Shown here: positions 11,280 through 24,500 of the stretch, one piece after another
Numbering within the stretch: position 1 is the stretch's first letter
How the letters are laid out: the number at the start of each line of letters is the position of its first letter
From: Mesocentrotus franciscanus
Lineage: Eukaryota > Echinodermata > Echinoidea > Camarodonta > Strongylocentrotidae
Length of the DNA: 64,000 nt
Assembly: GCA_037976565.1 (NCBI GenBank)
Contig: CP137671.1
Coordinates: 28,616,025 to 28,680,024, forward strand
Direction: 5' to 3'
Position numbers and translations under genes: made by a program
The notes under the pieces: generated by a model
Seen by the model: the letters and a program-made list of their open reading frames with translations, nothing else
What the model was told of the DNA's origin: nothing
The model's database searches: none

Positions 11280-11545
11280 CAACCAATTTGTTGTATCATT
11301 TAGAAGGGCAGTCGCTATTGGTGAAGCCTAAATCCAGATTGCGTCTCGTCAATAATACTGTTCAACGATAAATAGCCATGTAAATAATTGAAAATAAGTT
11401 TTTTGAGTATTTTTTTGCTATTACTAACAGTATTGGGACTAGCATATAGTTTCCCATATCTGATCTCTAGCCATTTTTTAACACAGGTATAAATGAGTCG
11501 GTATTTTTTACCTGTTTTTATCGTTAGATTGAAAATATACGCCAA
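11280..11545 (-). mobile_element. LINE reverse-transcriptase finger-domain remnant
   Basis: The minus strand reads VSNSKKILKKLIFNYLHGYL, then SIIDETQSGFRLH. This is the conserved 'K-E-K-hydrophobic ... Q-S-G-F-R' region at the start of a non-LTR reverse transcriptase. A one-base shift is then needed to read ATALLNDTTNW. It is continuous in logic with 9973-10242. Confidence 0.7.
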
Positions 11546-11650
11546 GGGTTTCGAAATTATATTAGCTATCGGTCTTAACAGAAGTAGAGGAATATTGTCT
11601 CATTCTGATGTTTTTTAGGGAGTACGTTTTGAAGTATGAACATTCTGTAA

Positions 11651-11922
11651 GTGAAGCCAATAAATTACAAAATCTAGTCGATGTTTGTCCCGTTCACTAG
11701 GCCTACACAGTATACTAGTTTTTTATTTATTTATTTATTTATTTATTTAATGAATTTGGTATTTATTTTATTCATCTATTTATTTAAGTGCATTATCAAA
11801 ATGTCCAAGGTTACATAAAATTACGGCACAGCAATTAGATATATACATTCGGTATTAAAATGAAGCCAATAAATTACAAAAGCTAGTCAATGCTTGCCAC
11901 TTTCAGAAGGCCTACACAATAT
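11651..11922. repeat. 62-bp direct repeat flanking a truncated LINE tail
   Basis: TGAAGCCAATAAATTACAAA begins both 11651-11712 and 11861-11922, and the two arms match over about 62 bases with scattered differences. Between them is a (TTTA)n run and a LINE 3' end (11717-11850) of the same family as the 3' end near 9060-9130. Confidence 0.65.
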
Positions 11923-12044
11923 TGTCTTATGTTCATTTATATATTCATTCATTTACTTGTAGATTTATTTTTACAGAGTAGCATTTTCAGTTAAAAAACT
12001 GCTATCAACAATGTCCCTGTTGGCCTAGGATAAGTATATAAGCA

Positions 12045-13368
12045 CTGTATGGCATTGAAAATAGTGCACTTAACTGGGTGCATTCATATTTTACAAGCAG
12101 ATCACAGTCTGTCATTATAGATTATCAAGAGTCAACAGCCACCTTTTTGAGTGAAGGCGTCCCACAAGGTGCCGTGTTTGGGCCGCTGGCATTTTCAATG
12201 TACACTCTTCCACTAGAATTATCAAGGCTTATCAACAATGATCTATGCCGATGATATGCAGATTTATTGCTTGTTCAAACAATCATGTATCGAATCTTCT
12301 TTATCAGCTGTGAACAAATGTGTCAATGATGTTAAAACATCGTCTTACAATAATTCATTGTTCTTGAAAGAAAAGAAAACACAAGTTATTCATGTTTCCT
12401 CACGATTTCGCCAAACTGAATGCCCTTCAATATTGCTTGAAGGCCATGTTTTACAACCATCAGAAACCGTTCGAAATTTAGGTGTTATATGTGACAAACA
12501 TTTATTACTGACTGATCAAGTGAGGTTTGGCGTGCTGCCTCCTTCTCCTTATATAAAATATGACAAATTAGGTGATACTTAGATGAGAAACTGACAGAAC
12601 GACTAGTTCATAGCCTCGTAATGTGTCATATCGATCATTGTAATGCTCTTCTCTACAATCTACCTGAAAATCAACTGAACCGAATCCAAAGAATCCAAAA
12701 TTCTGCCGCACGGCTTGTTACAAGATCTCGTTCAAGTGAACATATCTCCCCTATTTTGAAGAAACTACACTGGTTACCTTTCCGTGCTAGAATTGAGTTC
12801 AAGATCCTTGTTTTAACCTTTAAGTGCCTCAAAGGATTGGCTCCTACTTATTTTACTGAATTACTTACCTAATATGTACCAAACAGAACCATCAGATCTT
12901 CCCAAAAGTCTCTCCTCACCATTCCACAAATAAATACTTAATTCTACGGGTCTCGCTCTTTTCAGGTTACATCGGCCGAACTTTGAAATAAACTACCGGA
13001 AAATCTAAAAAATTGTGGTACTGTTGACAACTTTAAGACGCGTCTTATAACATTTCTTTTCAAAAATACTTTCCAATGTTAACAAGAGGAAGTATGTTGA
13101 GCATACTTCACTCTTCTTATGTTTCTCTATCCACCTTTCCTTCTTACTTTTTCTTACAGCGCATAGAGACATATCGTGATATGCGCTGTATAAGTGGGGC
13201 TCACATGCCTCCGGGTAATAGTGTTGAATTTCACTTTTGTGAGCCCTGGCCCACACGTTGCTCACTCCCTTTTACTCTTGTTTTGTTTATGTATTGCATG
13301 ATCTGTCAAAATGTCATTGTATTGTGATTTTATGATTGGCCTAATAAATAATAATAATAATAATAATT
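12045..13368 (+). mobile_element. 5'-truncated CR1/L2-like LINE
   Basis: The plus strand encodes, with frame breaks: LYGIENSALNWVHSYF, then FLSEGVPQGAVFGPLAFSMY, then the catalytic-site block IYADDMQIY (12238 onward). The C-terminal block follows (12621-12870): CHIDHCNALLYNLPENQL ... RIQNSAARLV ... LKKLHWLPFRARIEFKI. Further downstream are the usual 'LWNKLP' region remnants and a (ATA)n tail at 13345-13368. The order palm, thumb, 'LHWLP', simple-repeat tail is typical of CR1/L2-type LINEs. The frameshift before YADD and further stops make it inactive. Confidence 0.85.
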
Positions 13369-14749
13369 ACGGTATATTATTATTCTTATTATTATGTATA
13401 AAATATGATAAAAGATTGAAATTACAGAAAAAAGGTATTTGCTACGTTCTATAAACATGTACCAAATAATGATGTCAAGACAAACTAAGAATAATCTCTC
13501 AAAAATGAAGGCGAATTCATTGACTTTCGCTGAACCCCCCTAAGAAAAAACATATATATTATATAACAAGAATAATAAAATAGAACAAAATATAAAAAAA
13601 CCAAATATAAATAAGTAAGCAACAACATCCGAAAAGGTCTCACCATACGGTTAACAAATAACATCATTATGACAAAAAATGAGTGATGTGGAGGGGAAAA
13701 AAAGATTTCATTATAAAAGTAGCAACATATGTCATGATTTTATCATAATCTCAATTTTGTTGTCGTTGATATGTATATATGTCAGCTTTAAATTGGACTG
13801 TGATAACAAATAATCTGCATATAAATCGTCTGCAAACTAAACTTAAATGGCTTAATAGATTTTCAACGATAATACCAAATATGTTGATACAGATCATAAT
13901 GACTAATAGGAGAGGCAAATGTTAGTGTATGTCAGAAATTACAACGTACGTTTGATTTGAATATGAATGAAGTATTTGCGTTTTATATTATGGTTTTAAA
14001 CCACTTTACTGGACATGGAATTTCTTTCAAATACTTTTCATCAGTGGCGTCTCTTATTACACCGCATATTCAAATATTTGAAAATACATAACTCCTCTAG
14101 TTGATAGTCAAATTATTTATTTTTCATTGAATATCAAATATTTGTTGTCATTTTCACTTATAAGTCCAATGAATTATTGTTTCTCTTTATCTTTTATCCA
14201 AAGGCTCCCAGGTTTGATTTATTTAAGCGTGTTATTCATGCTTATTTACAAATCATAATTGATATTGTATTCACACAATACTTTAAAATCCACGAACATA
14301 ACTTAAATAAATATTTATTCAAACTGAATCCTCTCTGGTGAGCTGAGTCTCAAACATTTTGAAATCTCAAATTAATATCTTATCTATATCAAACATTATC
14401 ATATGTTAGATTCCTAACAGGCTACTACTTACAAATAATTAATGAGCTGGGTCAATAACTCTAAACCTTTTACAATATTAATGTGTGTCAATTATTATTA
14501 TCTATTATTGCAAGATTCATCATATTCAGTTTTGTATATTATTCCCCTTGTTTTATGATACGACAGTAATATTATTCATGTCTACGACAGTTTGCATAAA
14601 ACAATCAGCGATTAGCAATTTATTCATAAACACGAATGCGTTTGTAACGATAACTAATATTGCTTTATTGGCTTTATTGCGTTATGAGGTGATTCAGCTT
14701 TTCACGGCAATCCCATACAACAGTAAATGAAAGCTTATCTTGCATTTTC
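13369..14749. other. AT-rich spacer, no gene seen
   Basis: No coding, RNA or repeat signal beyond low-complexity AT stretches. The small ORFs at 13485-13667 and 14485-14730 have no protein-like features. Confidence 0.4.
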
Positions 14750-14755
14750 TTTATT
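14750..14755 (-). promoter_or_regulatory. Candidate poly(A) signal for receptor copy 2
   Basis: AATAAA on the minus strand about 185 bases past the stop codon of copy 2. Confidence 0.4.
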
Positions 14756-14938
14756 TTGCATACAATTTACAGACGATATCACTCTTGCATGACGCGTGAA
14801 AAGCAGCACCATTCACTGACGCCGACCTACGTCAAGCAAATGACGCCTCGTGTGCAACGGGTTTAATGAATAAGACTCCACTGCCATCATACTCTGTTGA
14901 TTAGTCATCATAAATGGCAATGTCATCAAGACAGATGA

Positions 14939-16991
14939 CTACAGGTCATCATTTTGGGTTAGAACCCGTTTCCAGAAGTCTTTACCAGGATCCCTAGGGT
15001 CATCATAATCCGACTCCGATGGCGTCATTTTCTTAGTCTTTCGGCTCATGTCTGGTTTGGCGTAAAGGTGTTCCACCTCTGCTCTTTGATTAGGTATGCT
15101 GTCTGTTAAAGGAAGTTTTGGTGATGTCCTTGGAGTACCTACTGAAGATGAGCACGCCGTGCTTACCGAATATGGATCGAATAGGCCTTCCTGGTGATAA
15201 GGTATTGGGTTTGATACTTGAGAATCTGTTGCCTTTGTATTTGTTGTACCACCTTCGACATCATCTAAAGACCAATACGTATTGTCTAGGCTAGGGGCAC
15301 TTGGAACGACTACACTTTCAGTGTGTTCATAATGATGGTCAAAGTTTCTGTCACCTGGAGCAGAGTAATCAGTCGTGGTGGACACTCTCCTGCAGTAAGA
15401 GCTTGCTCTTCGGCATTGTGCTTGGTATGGGCAGAGGGCCTGCACATCAACTCCTGCCTTGCAGGAAGTATCGGGACCCTAGTTTGACTTTCCGAACAGG
15501 AGCCCGAGGAGGGCATGGTTGCTCGATTCGGATCAGGTTCTTCCCTGTCCGATGTTTGGCAACAGGAGACATCTCGACTCGGTCGAGAGACCCCAGATGA
15601 CGCGGCCATTTCAACAGATTCTGCAACGGGGTTACCAAAGTTTGTAGCTGAATTCATTCGGAAATTAATGTTCCTCTTGCTTCTACGGTCACACCGCTCT
15701 CTCCTTCGGATTTTGCGCAGGTAATTGCCAAATTGAACACCCATGCTCAACGTAAAAGCAAAACCTGTAATCACAACAATGGTAATCAATATGTTTTGTT
15801 CACTTCTGCTCTCATATACAGGTGTAGCACAACTGAAATTGCTAGGCTTTCCCTGACTTCCTGTAGTTGACGTGGCTGGTGTAACGGTAGTGGATAGAGA
15901 ACGTCCTCTTGAACTAGTATCCATGTAAACGGTAAGTATTTGACATTGAAAAACGTCGCTAGAATAGTTGGAAGCATTTAAGTCTCCAGATGCGTTCGCT
16001 AAATCGGAAATTATATTAAGATTTTCTAGTATGTCAACATTTAGATACACAATGCTTCTTATTATAAGAATATTTGAGTCATCTCCCTCTTCACCGCAGA
16101 GAAAATAGGAAAACTTGGAGAAATGTTTCCAGTAGAATTAAACCTCTTTAGGGAGCTGCCATCAACATTGAACCACGATGTATTACAGCATGTAAATGTT
16201 GCATTCTCGGATTCACTTAAATTGCTCTGAACCAGATCACCAGGTGCTGTACGAAACCGGCAGGCGTTGCTCCTGTTTGTTTTACTATAAAGAACTTCAC
16301 ACATGGTTGGCACAGTGCTTGCATCATTCAGCTTCTCAGGAGGAAGAAAAATGCTATATGTGTTGGTTATATTATATTGACCATCCAAATTCATCTCAGA
16401 AGTTTCATGTTCATACAGCACATGATCCCCTGCGACAAGTCTTGCTCGGTCCCAATCGTTCACCTGCAACCATTGACACGACATCTGTAATTTCCCACGT
16501 TTCTTGTCGAAGAAAGTTTCGCAAATAGGCTTTATCTCTTCGATTATTAAATTCAATTGGAATATGAAACAAATTTGTCGTTCACCTTCATACAAAGACA
16601 CAGTGTGAATCCCAGTATCATTTTCTTCAGTAAGCATAATCGACATTTCATATACATGTATATTTCCCCCTTGTTGGTAGTTAGTCAAACTATAACGTCC
16701 AGATTGTAAAGACATGTTGTTCACGATGGACACATCCAACGGAAGTTGAAATTCTGAGTCTGGAATATTCCACACAAGGTATTGGTGTGCTTGTAGGTTG
16801 TCCACAGTGAAGTTGACATGAATGGTTTGCCCGCTGATTGCGATCACAGATTCTACCTGTTCTTTGTTACAGACAAAATTATTACTTGAAAATGCCAGGT
16901 GCAAATGTGCTTGTAAAATAAAAAGGCTTAAAAATACCTCAACAGCTGGTGTAAGCCGTTCAGGAAACATTTTGCCGACGTATAGTCCCAA
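14939..16991 (-). pseudogene. Ig-like transmembrane receptor, copy 2 (two frameshifts)
   Basis: A paralogue of copy 1 read in three consecutive frames. Part 1 (16062-16991) has a signal peptide (AVEVFLSLFILQAHLHLAFS) and two Ig-like segments, including DTGIHTVSLYEG and LQMSCQW. Part 2 (about 15445-16095) has a sequon-rich stalk, the membrane segment ILITIVVITGFAFTLSMG and a basic stop-transfer (RKIRRRER). Part 3 (14939 to about 15445) is the distal tail with LYAKPDMSRKTK and the C-terminus. The first shift lies at about 16098: copy 2 has four A residues in a run where copy 3 has five. The second lies between about 15350 and 15480. Everything else, including the tail motif and a poly(A) signal, is preserved. 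It is therefore a young pseudogene, or an intact gene damaged by assembly errors; I cannot tell which. Confidence 0.75.
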
Positions 16992-18131
16992 ATCTAACTT
17001 GAAAATGGACGTGGAAGATATACGATGGTGTACACCAATTCTTCAACGGTAAGATAGCCTGTTATGATTAATGGATCTCTTCATCACATTAGTCATCCTT
17101 TTGCTGCAAATAAAATGTTACCTGTCAAAAAGGGCGGAGCCTGTTGAAATTAGGGAATATTTTGCTCTCTTTAACGAATCTATCACCTCAAGTAATGATT
17201 CGCTGAATCGTAATGATAATGGAAATAATAACACCTAAACCAGTTTCGGTAATAATGTACAAGACTAATAGGTAATCAAAATAAAGGAAAGATGATTAAC
17301 TAAATTTTTTTTCTTCATATTTGAAAGTAAAAAGGAAAGGGGAAAAAAGAAACAGAAAAAGACAGAGAAAAAAATATGAAGTGATGTCCTGCCATTACAG
17401 GTCAAGTGCCTAAACAATATATAAAACCTCCTATGTAAAATTATTATAAACGAAAACTTTTTATCACCTTTCTTGAGTATGGAAACTAATTAATTTCTCT
17501 CTCTTTTATGTCGAGGCTAAGCGAAGTGCACTTTCTTATTGAATCGAACACAACCTTTAATGTCTTGTTTAATGGACAATTCCAGTAATCTTTTCTGATA
17601 CTTAATAAATAGGATAATTCGTGAGGCTTTGTCTGGGGATATCTGCGAACTATTACTTGTTGGATAGAAGGGTGAGTTCTGGTAAAGAAAAAAATAATAA
17701 TTTGTTAGCTTTCTCATTACTTGTACAGCTGTATTGGAAGAATAGTTGAGATCTCTCCTTAAAAAAAAGGATTGCTCTTAAAATGCCCTCATGAACTAAA
17801 TATGACAAGAAATAGCTGAATATTCATAGTGGTACAAACATTTTGTGTAGTCCCATATACCGATTTCTGCGTGCAGTGAATGTGACCTTCTGCAAAATTG
17901 AGTAAATGTCGTTTATTTTGGGTCTTTCCAAAACTTCACAGTACACACCAATTCATTTATACATCATGAAGCTTTCATAATTGATTCCAGACACTTTCAT
18001 TCACCATGTAGGCCCAAAGTATTGACGAGTATATAGTCAACTTTATCTTTAAAGGTACATGCAGCGTTTTATCATGCAAACACGTATTAGCATGACTCGA
18101 ATGCAATGAATGTCTTAATGAAAATCAACTT

Positions 18132-19922
18132 TTAAAGGTACTATGTCCCATTTGCAGGCCCCAAAATGAGAAGTATTCATGTTGAGTATTTAGCTTAGCC
18201 CATCGGAAAGAAAACAATTTCAGATGCCTAAAAACACTATGAATTTTGAGAAATGATGCTCGCAAGTATTTTTAATGATTTATTTTATTTTATAAGATGT
18301 ATCATTGGGAGCGCGTCGGTTTCCCCCACAATGCAACGCGCAACAATTAGCGTGACGTACTACCCTCAAATTCGATGCACAATAAAACTAGCATACTACA
18401 TAGCTACAATCATATCTACGTTAGTACTCGGCAGAATTTAAGTAATTAGTTCGGCGATTTCACGTTTCTCCGTGCACTGCTGTTGTATACACGGTGTTTG
18501 TTCGGTGATTATTGATTTAGCTCGTGAAATAAGCTCCAACAACAATATTTCTAGACTATTGCAGACTACGTCTACGGCGTTAATCAAAAGCCTAATGCAT
18601 AATGCAGTTTCGTACAGCCCGGATTTTATATTTAGGCATCGTATGCTGCATCTTAAAGATAAAGTTGAGTTCTGGTCAGCAATTGCATTGTGAAAGAAAC
18701 GGTGTGGAATCGATCAGAAAAGGTTGATTATCTAGCATATAAGTATTGGTGTGTACTGCAAGGTTCTGGAATCATCAAAATGATAAGAAATTTGGCCCAG
18801 TCTTGGTAAAGTTACAAGCATTGTACATAGAAAGATGTATATGGGGCTACACGAACATGTGGCATAAAAATCCGTCCCGATTTGTATGTTGTTACATGCC
18901 ATATTTAGAATATGAAAGCATTTGAAGAGCCATGCTTTTCAGGGAACATTTTTTATCTGATGTTCTTCCACATTTGCATAATACAATTATGACGCTCACA
19001 AATTAATTTTCACCTCTTCCCAGAACTCAACCTTCTCTTTAAATGCTACCACTAACACTAATATATAACCACAATCTAGGGCCTAATCATTGGAAACAAA
19101 AAAAAAAAAATTATTTAGTGGATTATTGAGGCATTATTGCCCTACTCCACCTCTGAAAATTGGGTAATGAGCACATTGAACGGGCGCCAGTGCACGACCC
19201 CGCCGAAGTGCTGGCAGAGAGCGGGCGTATAAGGCCTACGATGTCTGGGCTGTCCGAAACTGCATTAGCTGCATCGAGCACCATAATGTGAGGGTGCTAC
19301 GTCACACGACCACGTGGTACATGTATATCTGGATTTTGTGCGGCAAATTCAATAATAATAGAATATCCGACAAAAAAATTGAAGCAACCGTTGAGAGTTA
19401 AGGCGTGATTAATATTCTGTTTTACCCACTGATTTATTATTCAGCTGCTTATTCTCGACTGGAATTGGCCTTTAAATTTCAACGGCCTTTGAAACATAAT
19501 AGGGCTGGAAAATTTCTTTTTTTGTGGTAAAATAACGACCGTTAGTTGTCGAATCGAATTTAGCGATCGCCGTCCTTTAATTAAATAGTCTGATTTTCAG
19601 ACCCTTGTACCGAATGGTCTTACGTTTTGTGCTGCGCAAAGATTCAATCGGTATAAGTTTGGACATTACAAGAAGTGGGTTATTGATGTAGACAAATGCT
19701 CATGATCCATTTACAGCTCATGTTATGTATGTTATTACCAAAAAAAAAGAAGTCAGCCACTCACTCAATAGTAGAAATTAAAACGGGTTTCCTTGCATAA
19801 TTTGAATACTAGGACACTGCTAACGTTTAAACTTCACACATAGGACATACGTGACATATTCATAATTCCTACAAAGTTCTGCATAATTTGATGTCGGCTG
19901 CAAAAGGGATACACTACCTTTA
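18132..19922. mobile_element. MITE of the TTAAAGGTACTATG family, interrupted
   Basis: Left end TTTAAAGGTACTATGTCCC at 18132 with the following CATTTGCAGG, and right end CTACCTTTAA at about 19913-19922. Copies at 28907-29458 and 45731-46250 are about 520-550 bases long. Here the interior is split by about 1.3 kb of unrelated sequence (about 18200-19490). Confidence 0.65.
18200..19490. other. Insertion inside a MITE, content unknown
   Basis: It lies between two halves of a MITE that is continuous in its sister copies. I recognise no coding domain. A GC-richer patch at about 19150-19320 has no identifiable function. Confidence 0.4.
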
Positions 19923-20869
19923 ACATAAAACTATTATGAAAATAATTAATGTTATTTGGGGTCTGGCAAAGCAAAATACCCAGAGCCCTAACCGACAGAA
20001 AGTTCCCTTGACAGCTCATAACTTTGAGGGCGATAAATTTAAACCCAATAAAAAAAACATATCATATCAGTATGTGCGTTGGTAAAAAAAAAAATGGACT
20101 GAAGATCAACTAGTTCTTCGTTTCGAACGTACACCAGGATTCTGAACACTTTCTCTCAAGTAGTTTTACACCCTCAATTCTGATTCGTCCGATAGCCTTC
20201 ATGGCATTATGTATTTGATCTTTTATTTATTGGTTGGATTATTGTAAAATATATTGCAGCTCAAGAATTGACATTACTTCGTTCACAAAGTAAGGCATTG
20301 GTATTAAATCGCATTGGTACTTGGTAACATTAGTTAAAAACAACATTAAAGTAGATATACTTTCTTGCAGTATAAGAATACACAACCCTTTAACATTTAT
20401 TGTTTCAAAACGCTTTTGCCTGCTTGCAATTTTAGATCTGCTTCAAACTGAACTTATGTTATGAAGTTTAAGGTAAACACTGTAAGGAAAAGAGAGATAG
20501 AGAGAGAGAGAGATAGCGAGGGTGGTCGTCACAGCTCATGCTAGAGGGAGTAATGTAAAATAAAGAATTTTTGTTTTCTTCATATATAGAACATCTTGTA
20601 GGTATAGTATTTTTGTACATGGTTTGTGGTAGTTGCAGGAACAAACCCTAAATTTCTGTCACAATACGTGATATACAAAGGGACCTTTGTTTATATAACC
20701 ACACTTTCTAAATTGATCCTTCCCAGCCAACTTTTGGTTTGGGATATACATGTATTAGTGTTTTTATGGCAGGTTTGAATAAAGAGTTTATTTGTACGAT
20801 TAACTATATGAACTGAATGTGTCAACGTTTGATTCTTTCATGAGTTTGCTGGTGCTGACTGAAGCATGT

Positions 20870-21160
20870 TGAAATCAAAATGTTGGGGAAAATTTTCCCA
20901 ATTTAATGAGCAAACATGTTGCTCAACAGTTAATCCATTTTCAACCCACCAAACAAATGGGCAAATAATGATATCCGACAGTTGAGAACTTACATTTCCC
21001 AACCGTTGGGCAATAAACTCATTTTCGTTGGGTAATGTTGTTGCCCAATTTAGCTGACCATGTCATTGCCCAACAGTGTCCAACAGTTGGTTGAGTTGAC
21101 TATTAGACCAACGCTTGGGCAAATTTTTGCCCAATATATGTTTACAGTGTACAGAGGAAA
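20870..21160. repeat. Degenerate TTGGGCAA/TTGCCCAA repeat cluster
   Basis: Words such as CAACAGTTGG, TTGGGCAA and TTGCCCAA occur many times in both orientations over about 290 bases, ending at TTTACAGTGTAC. This looks like a fold-back MITE, but I could not define both termini. Confidence 0.5.
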
Positions 21161-21565
21161 ATTAAAAATATCAGTAATAACGATATTGGAAGCATCCATT
21201 CAACTTGTTTCATTCGAATATATGTGTGAACGGGTCGATTGAATGGGTACCAAACGAACTTTACATCTTAAGCAGCGCATCAAGTCTTAAAGCAGAGAAT
21301 TTGAAGCTCATCTAGATATAACATCGAACTTGTTTGAATTATATGTTTGATATGCACTATCCGGGATAGAGGATCTTTAGATTAATATTCAAAGACACGA
21401 GGACACATTCATTTGGGTACGGTTTTTCGATTTATTATCATAGCAACAGTCAGTACAACCGAATAGAGACATAGACATTCATCTGTATAAGTTCTTATCA
21501 AATTTGTTCATATATGCCATTTTTCAGTATCATCAAACATCGTTGTTATAATGTAAAAGTAGATT

Positions 21566-24500
21566 TTCAATTCAATTCAATTCAAAAAGAGTTTATTCGT
21601 CAAATGATTAGCAACCAAAGGCTGAATTACACATTTGTTACATTTAAAGATATACAAGATAAATTATTAAAAATAAATACATACAAACAAAATTGCAAAG
21701 TGCACGTTACAAACCAATAATAAATGTTAAAAGTTTAAAAAGTGATGAGTGGCAGTGGGCATTCTCGTGGTGATGGGCACACATGTCCAGGAGGAGGGCC
21801 CCTTCCCCTTCAAAAATAATTCATCGAACGACCCTCCCCCCTATAACTAGATCTGATTACTAAAAGCTAGAGCTATGAATAAATTAAGATTAGATCCCAC
21901 CAACAAGGAAAGGGCGCCCATCACCCAGAGAATGCCCATGCATATACAACCAGCAAATACACAATTGTACATAGGAGAAGAAAATGATCATAAAAAAAAC
22001 TATATATTGTTTAAAATGCGAACAAGGTAAGGAAGAGCACTATTTTGAAATCTTAGAGTTTTACATTTAAAAGTGTCATATTTGTTTGAGCTTCTCAAAT
22101 TGTATCTATTTTCTCTTTTAACCGGTAACCAATCATTAAAAACAGGGTGTTTTTCTAAAGATATTACAAAATGTTCACAAAGTTGTTTTCTTCTTGCTTC
22201 AAGTGTGGTCAAGTTACACAATGAAAGAGCATTGACATATGTTATATAGTCACCTCTCAATATTATTCTAAGGACTCTCTTTTGAATTCGTTCTAAATTT
22301 AATATTTGCTCTTGAGTTATATTTCCATTAAAAAAACAGGGACGCAATAATCAAGTACTGGTCTTATGTATCCATGTATATAGTTAAAAGGTCATTGCGA
22401 GGAAAATTAAATGATTTCAATCTACGAAGCATATACAATTTCCTATTACACCTTAACATTGTATCTTTGATATGTAAGTCCCATTTGAGATTACTTTGTA
22501 CAATGACCCCAAGAATTTTAGCAAATTTCACTGTATCTAATTCAACATTCCCAATAAGTAAATTTTCAGACACTAGTGGTCGTTTCATAAAAGTAATAAC
22601 CATGGCATGACATTTGGCTGCATTTAGTTTCATATTATTTACACTAGTCCATTGTTGAAAATTATTAAGAGATTCTTGCATTCTTGAAATTTGAGTACAT
22701 TTTCTACTTTCAACAAGTGTAAGATCATCAACATACTTATAATATGATATAATTTCATCTTTACAAGCATCATTTATCATTATCAAAAATAGTACAGGGC
22801 CTAGTTTAGTTCCTTGGGAACACCAGTATGAATCAATTGTGAGTCAGAAATTGTACCTCTATATTTCACACATTGGGTCCTATTTTGTAAAAAATTAACA
22901 ACTAATGAAATTACACAGGGCCTGACACCCAAGTCAATTAATTTTCTAATTAAAATGTTGTGGTCTATTCGATCGAAAGCCTTTGACAGATCAGTTAAAA
23001 CTAATGTAGATATAGACTTGGGTGAATCAGCATTTTCATACAATTGGTGTAGCAATTTAATCAGATAATGACAAGTTGATACCATTGGTCGATTTCCATA
23101 TTGATGTATATCAATTTTTCCATCAATATCTTCCAGTATTGTTATGCCAACCAGCAGGATCATCTCTCTTTAAATTGCTTATCCTGGTATTATGGTAATT
23201 ACTTTTAGCTAATGGTATTGCTTTAGCAACTTTGTTCTTAAAATGACGCCACAGTGGTTTATTGTCTTGGCACCATGCCCTTTGTCGGTTTTGGATTGTT
23301 GATTTAATATCTGATGTCATCCAAGGTTTATCGTCCTCATGGAAACGAATCTCACGTACTGGGAGGCTGTCATCAAGATGTTCCTGAACTGTACTTAGTA
23401 AAATTGTCAACTTATCATTGACGCCGGTTGCTTGGTGAACTTCTTCCCAGGAATGTTGGGTTATCCAAGATCCAAAAACTCTTCGACCACTATCCGTCAA
23501 AGGTCGAACAATTTTTTTGCGTATTTTATTTGAACAGTTAGCTTGAGGAAAACGTGGTTGCCACAAAACACAGTTGTGGTCACTATTAGCTATTAGACAT
23601 AAAATCTCAGCTGAGTGATATAATAATGAATAATTTGTAATAATCATATCTAAGATATTTTCTCCTCTTGTTGGTTGCTGTACAACTTGCTTAAATCGTT
23701 GATCTTGTAGAAAGGGCTCAATATCGAGATCATTAAAATCACCAATTATGGATATTCCGGCTCCAGGATATCGAATTAGTAGTTCGTCAATGGTAGAAGT
23801 AATGTGATCGATATAATCTGGTGAAAGCAGGTCCCTGGGTGGGAAGTAGATCACGCAGATTATAATAGTCGATACTTGGCGTGGTAATCTTGGTGGTCTC
23901 ATCTGGATCCACAGGCCGTCAGGAACTTGTACTGGAAGTTGTTTGCAGTTGAGTCGTTGTTTACCGTAAAGCGCGACGCCGCCACCAACACGATCCTTTC
24001 GGGATTTGAAAAATAGATTGTAACTTGACAATGAAAAAAGCTGCAGAGGGGTATTTTCGTTGAACCAAGTCTCTGTAATTGCAATTAAGTCAGCATTATT
24101 TATATCAGCAACAACTGACATATCATCAAACTTATTTTGTAATGATCTAGCATTCAATAAAAGGACAGAGGGTAGATCATACTTCTGTTTCCTATTCTGA
24201 TGTGTAGAAGTTTTCTCAATATGTATTGTAATAACGCATTTGTTTCTATCTTGTTGGATATGCCTATTACTAGTTCGTTTAGTAATTCGTTGTCGAACAA
24301 GGACAGGTATTTGTTTCCGATTCCGTGAATGATTGCCTCCTCTCTTACCTCGGTGGGGAGCAGGTTTGCTATTGATGCCCAGGTGTTTGATGATGTCCCA
24401 CGTAGCAGGAGGTAGTTTGGTGCGTGTACATGTTGTCCTTATATCATGTAAAGATGAGATGGGATATCTACGGATTTGAGATGTTTGACCATTTTCATTG

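Larger units (their letters stand above)
16992..20680. repeat. Duplicated 5' flank of receptor copy 2
   Basis: Aligns with 27875-30375 upstream of copy 3. Landmarks are 'aaaagggcggagcctgttgaaat' (17128) and 'aaaagggcggggcctgttgaaat' (27904), then 'accagtttcggtaataatgtacaag' (17233 and 28015), then the MITE at 18133/28907, then 'ttctggtaggaat'-type sequence near 20600/30300. It should include the promoter of copy 2. A roughly 1.3-kb stretch (about 18200-19490) is absent from the other copy. Confidence 0.75.

Noticed and set aside
11717..11850. Separate gene or CRISPR-like array from the TTTA repeats
   Set aside because: It is the simple-repeat tail of a LINE; no spacers, and the sequence is animal DNA.
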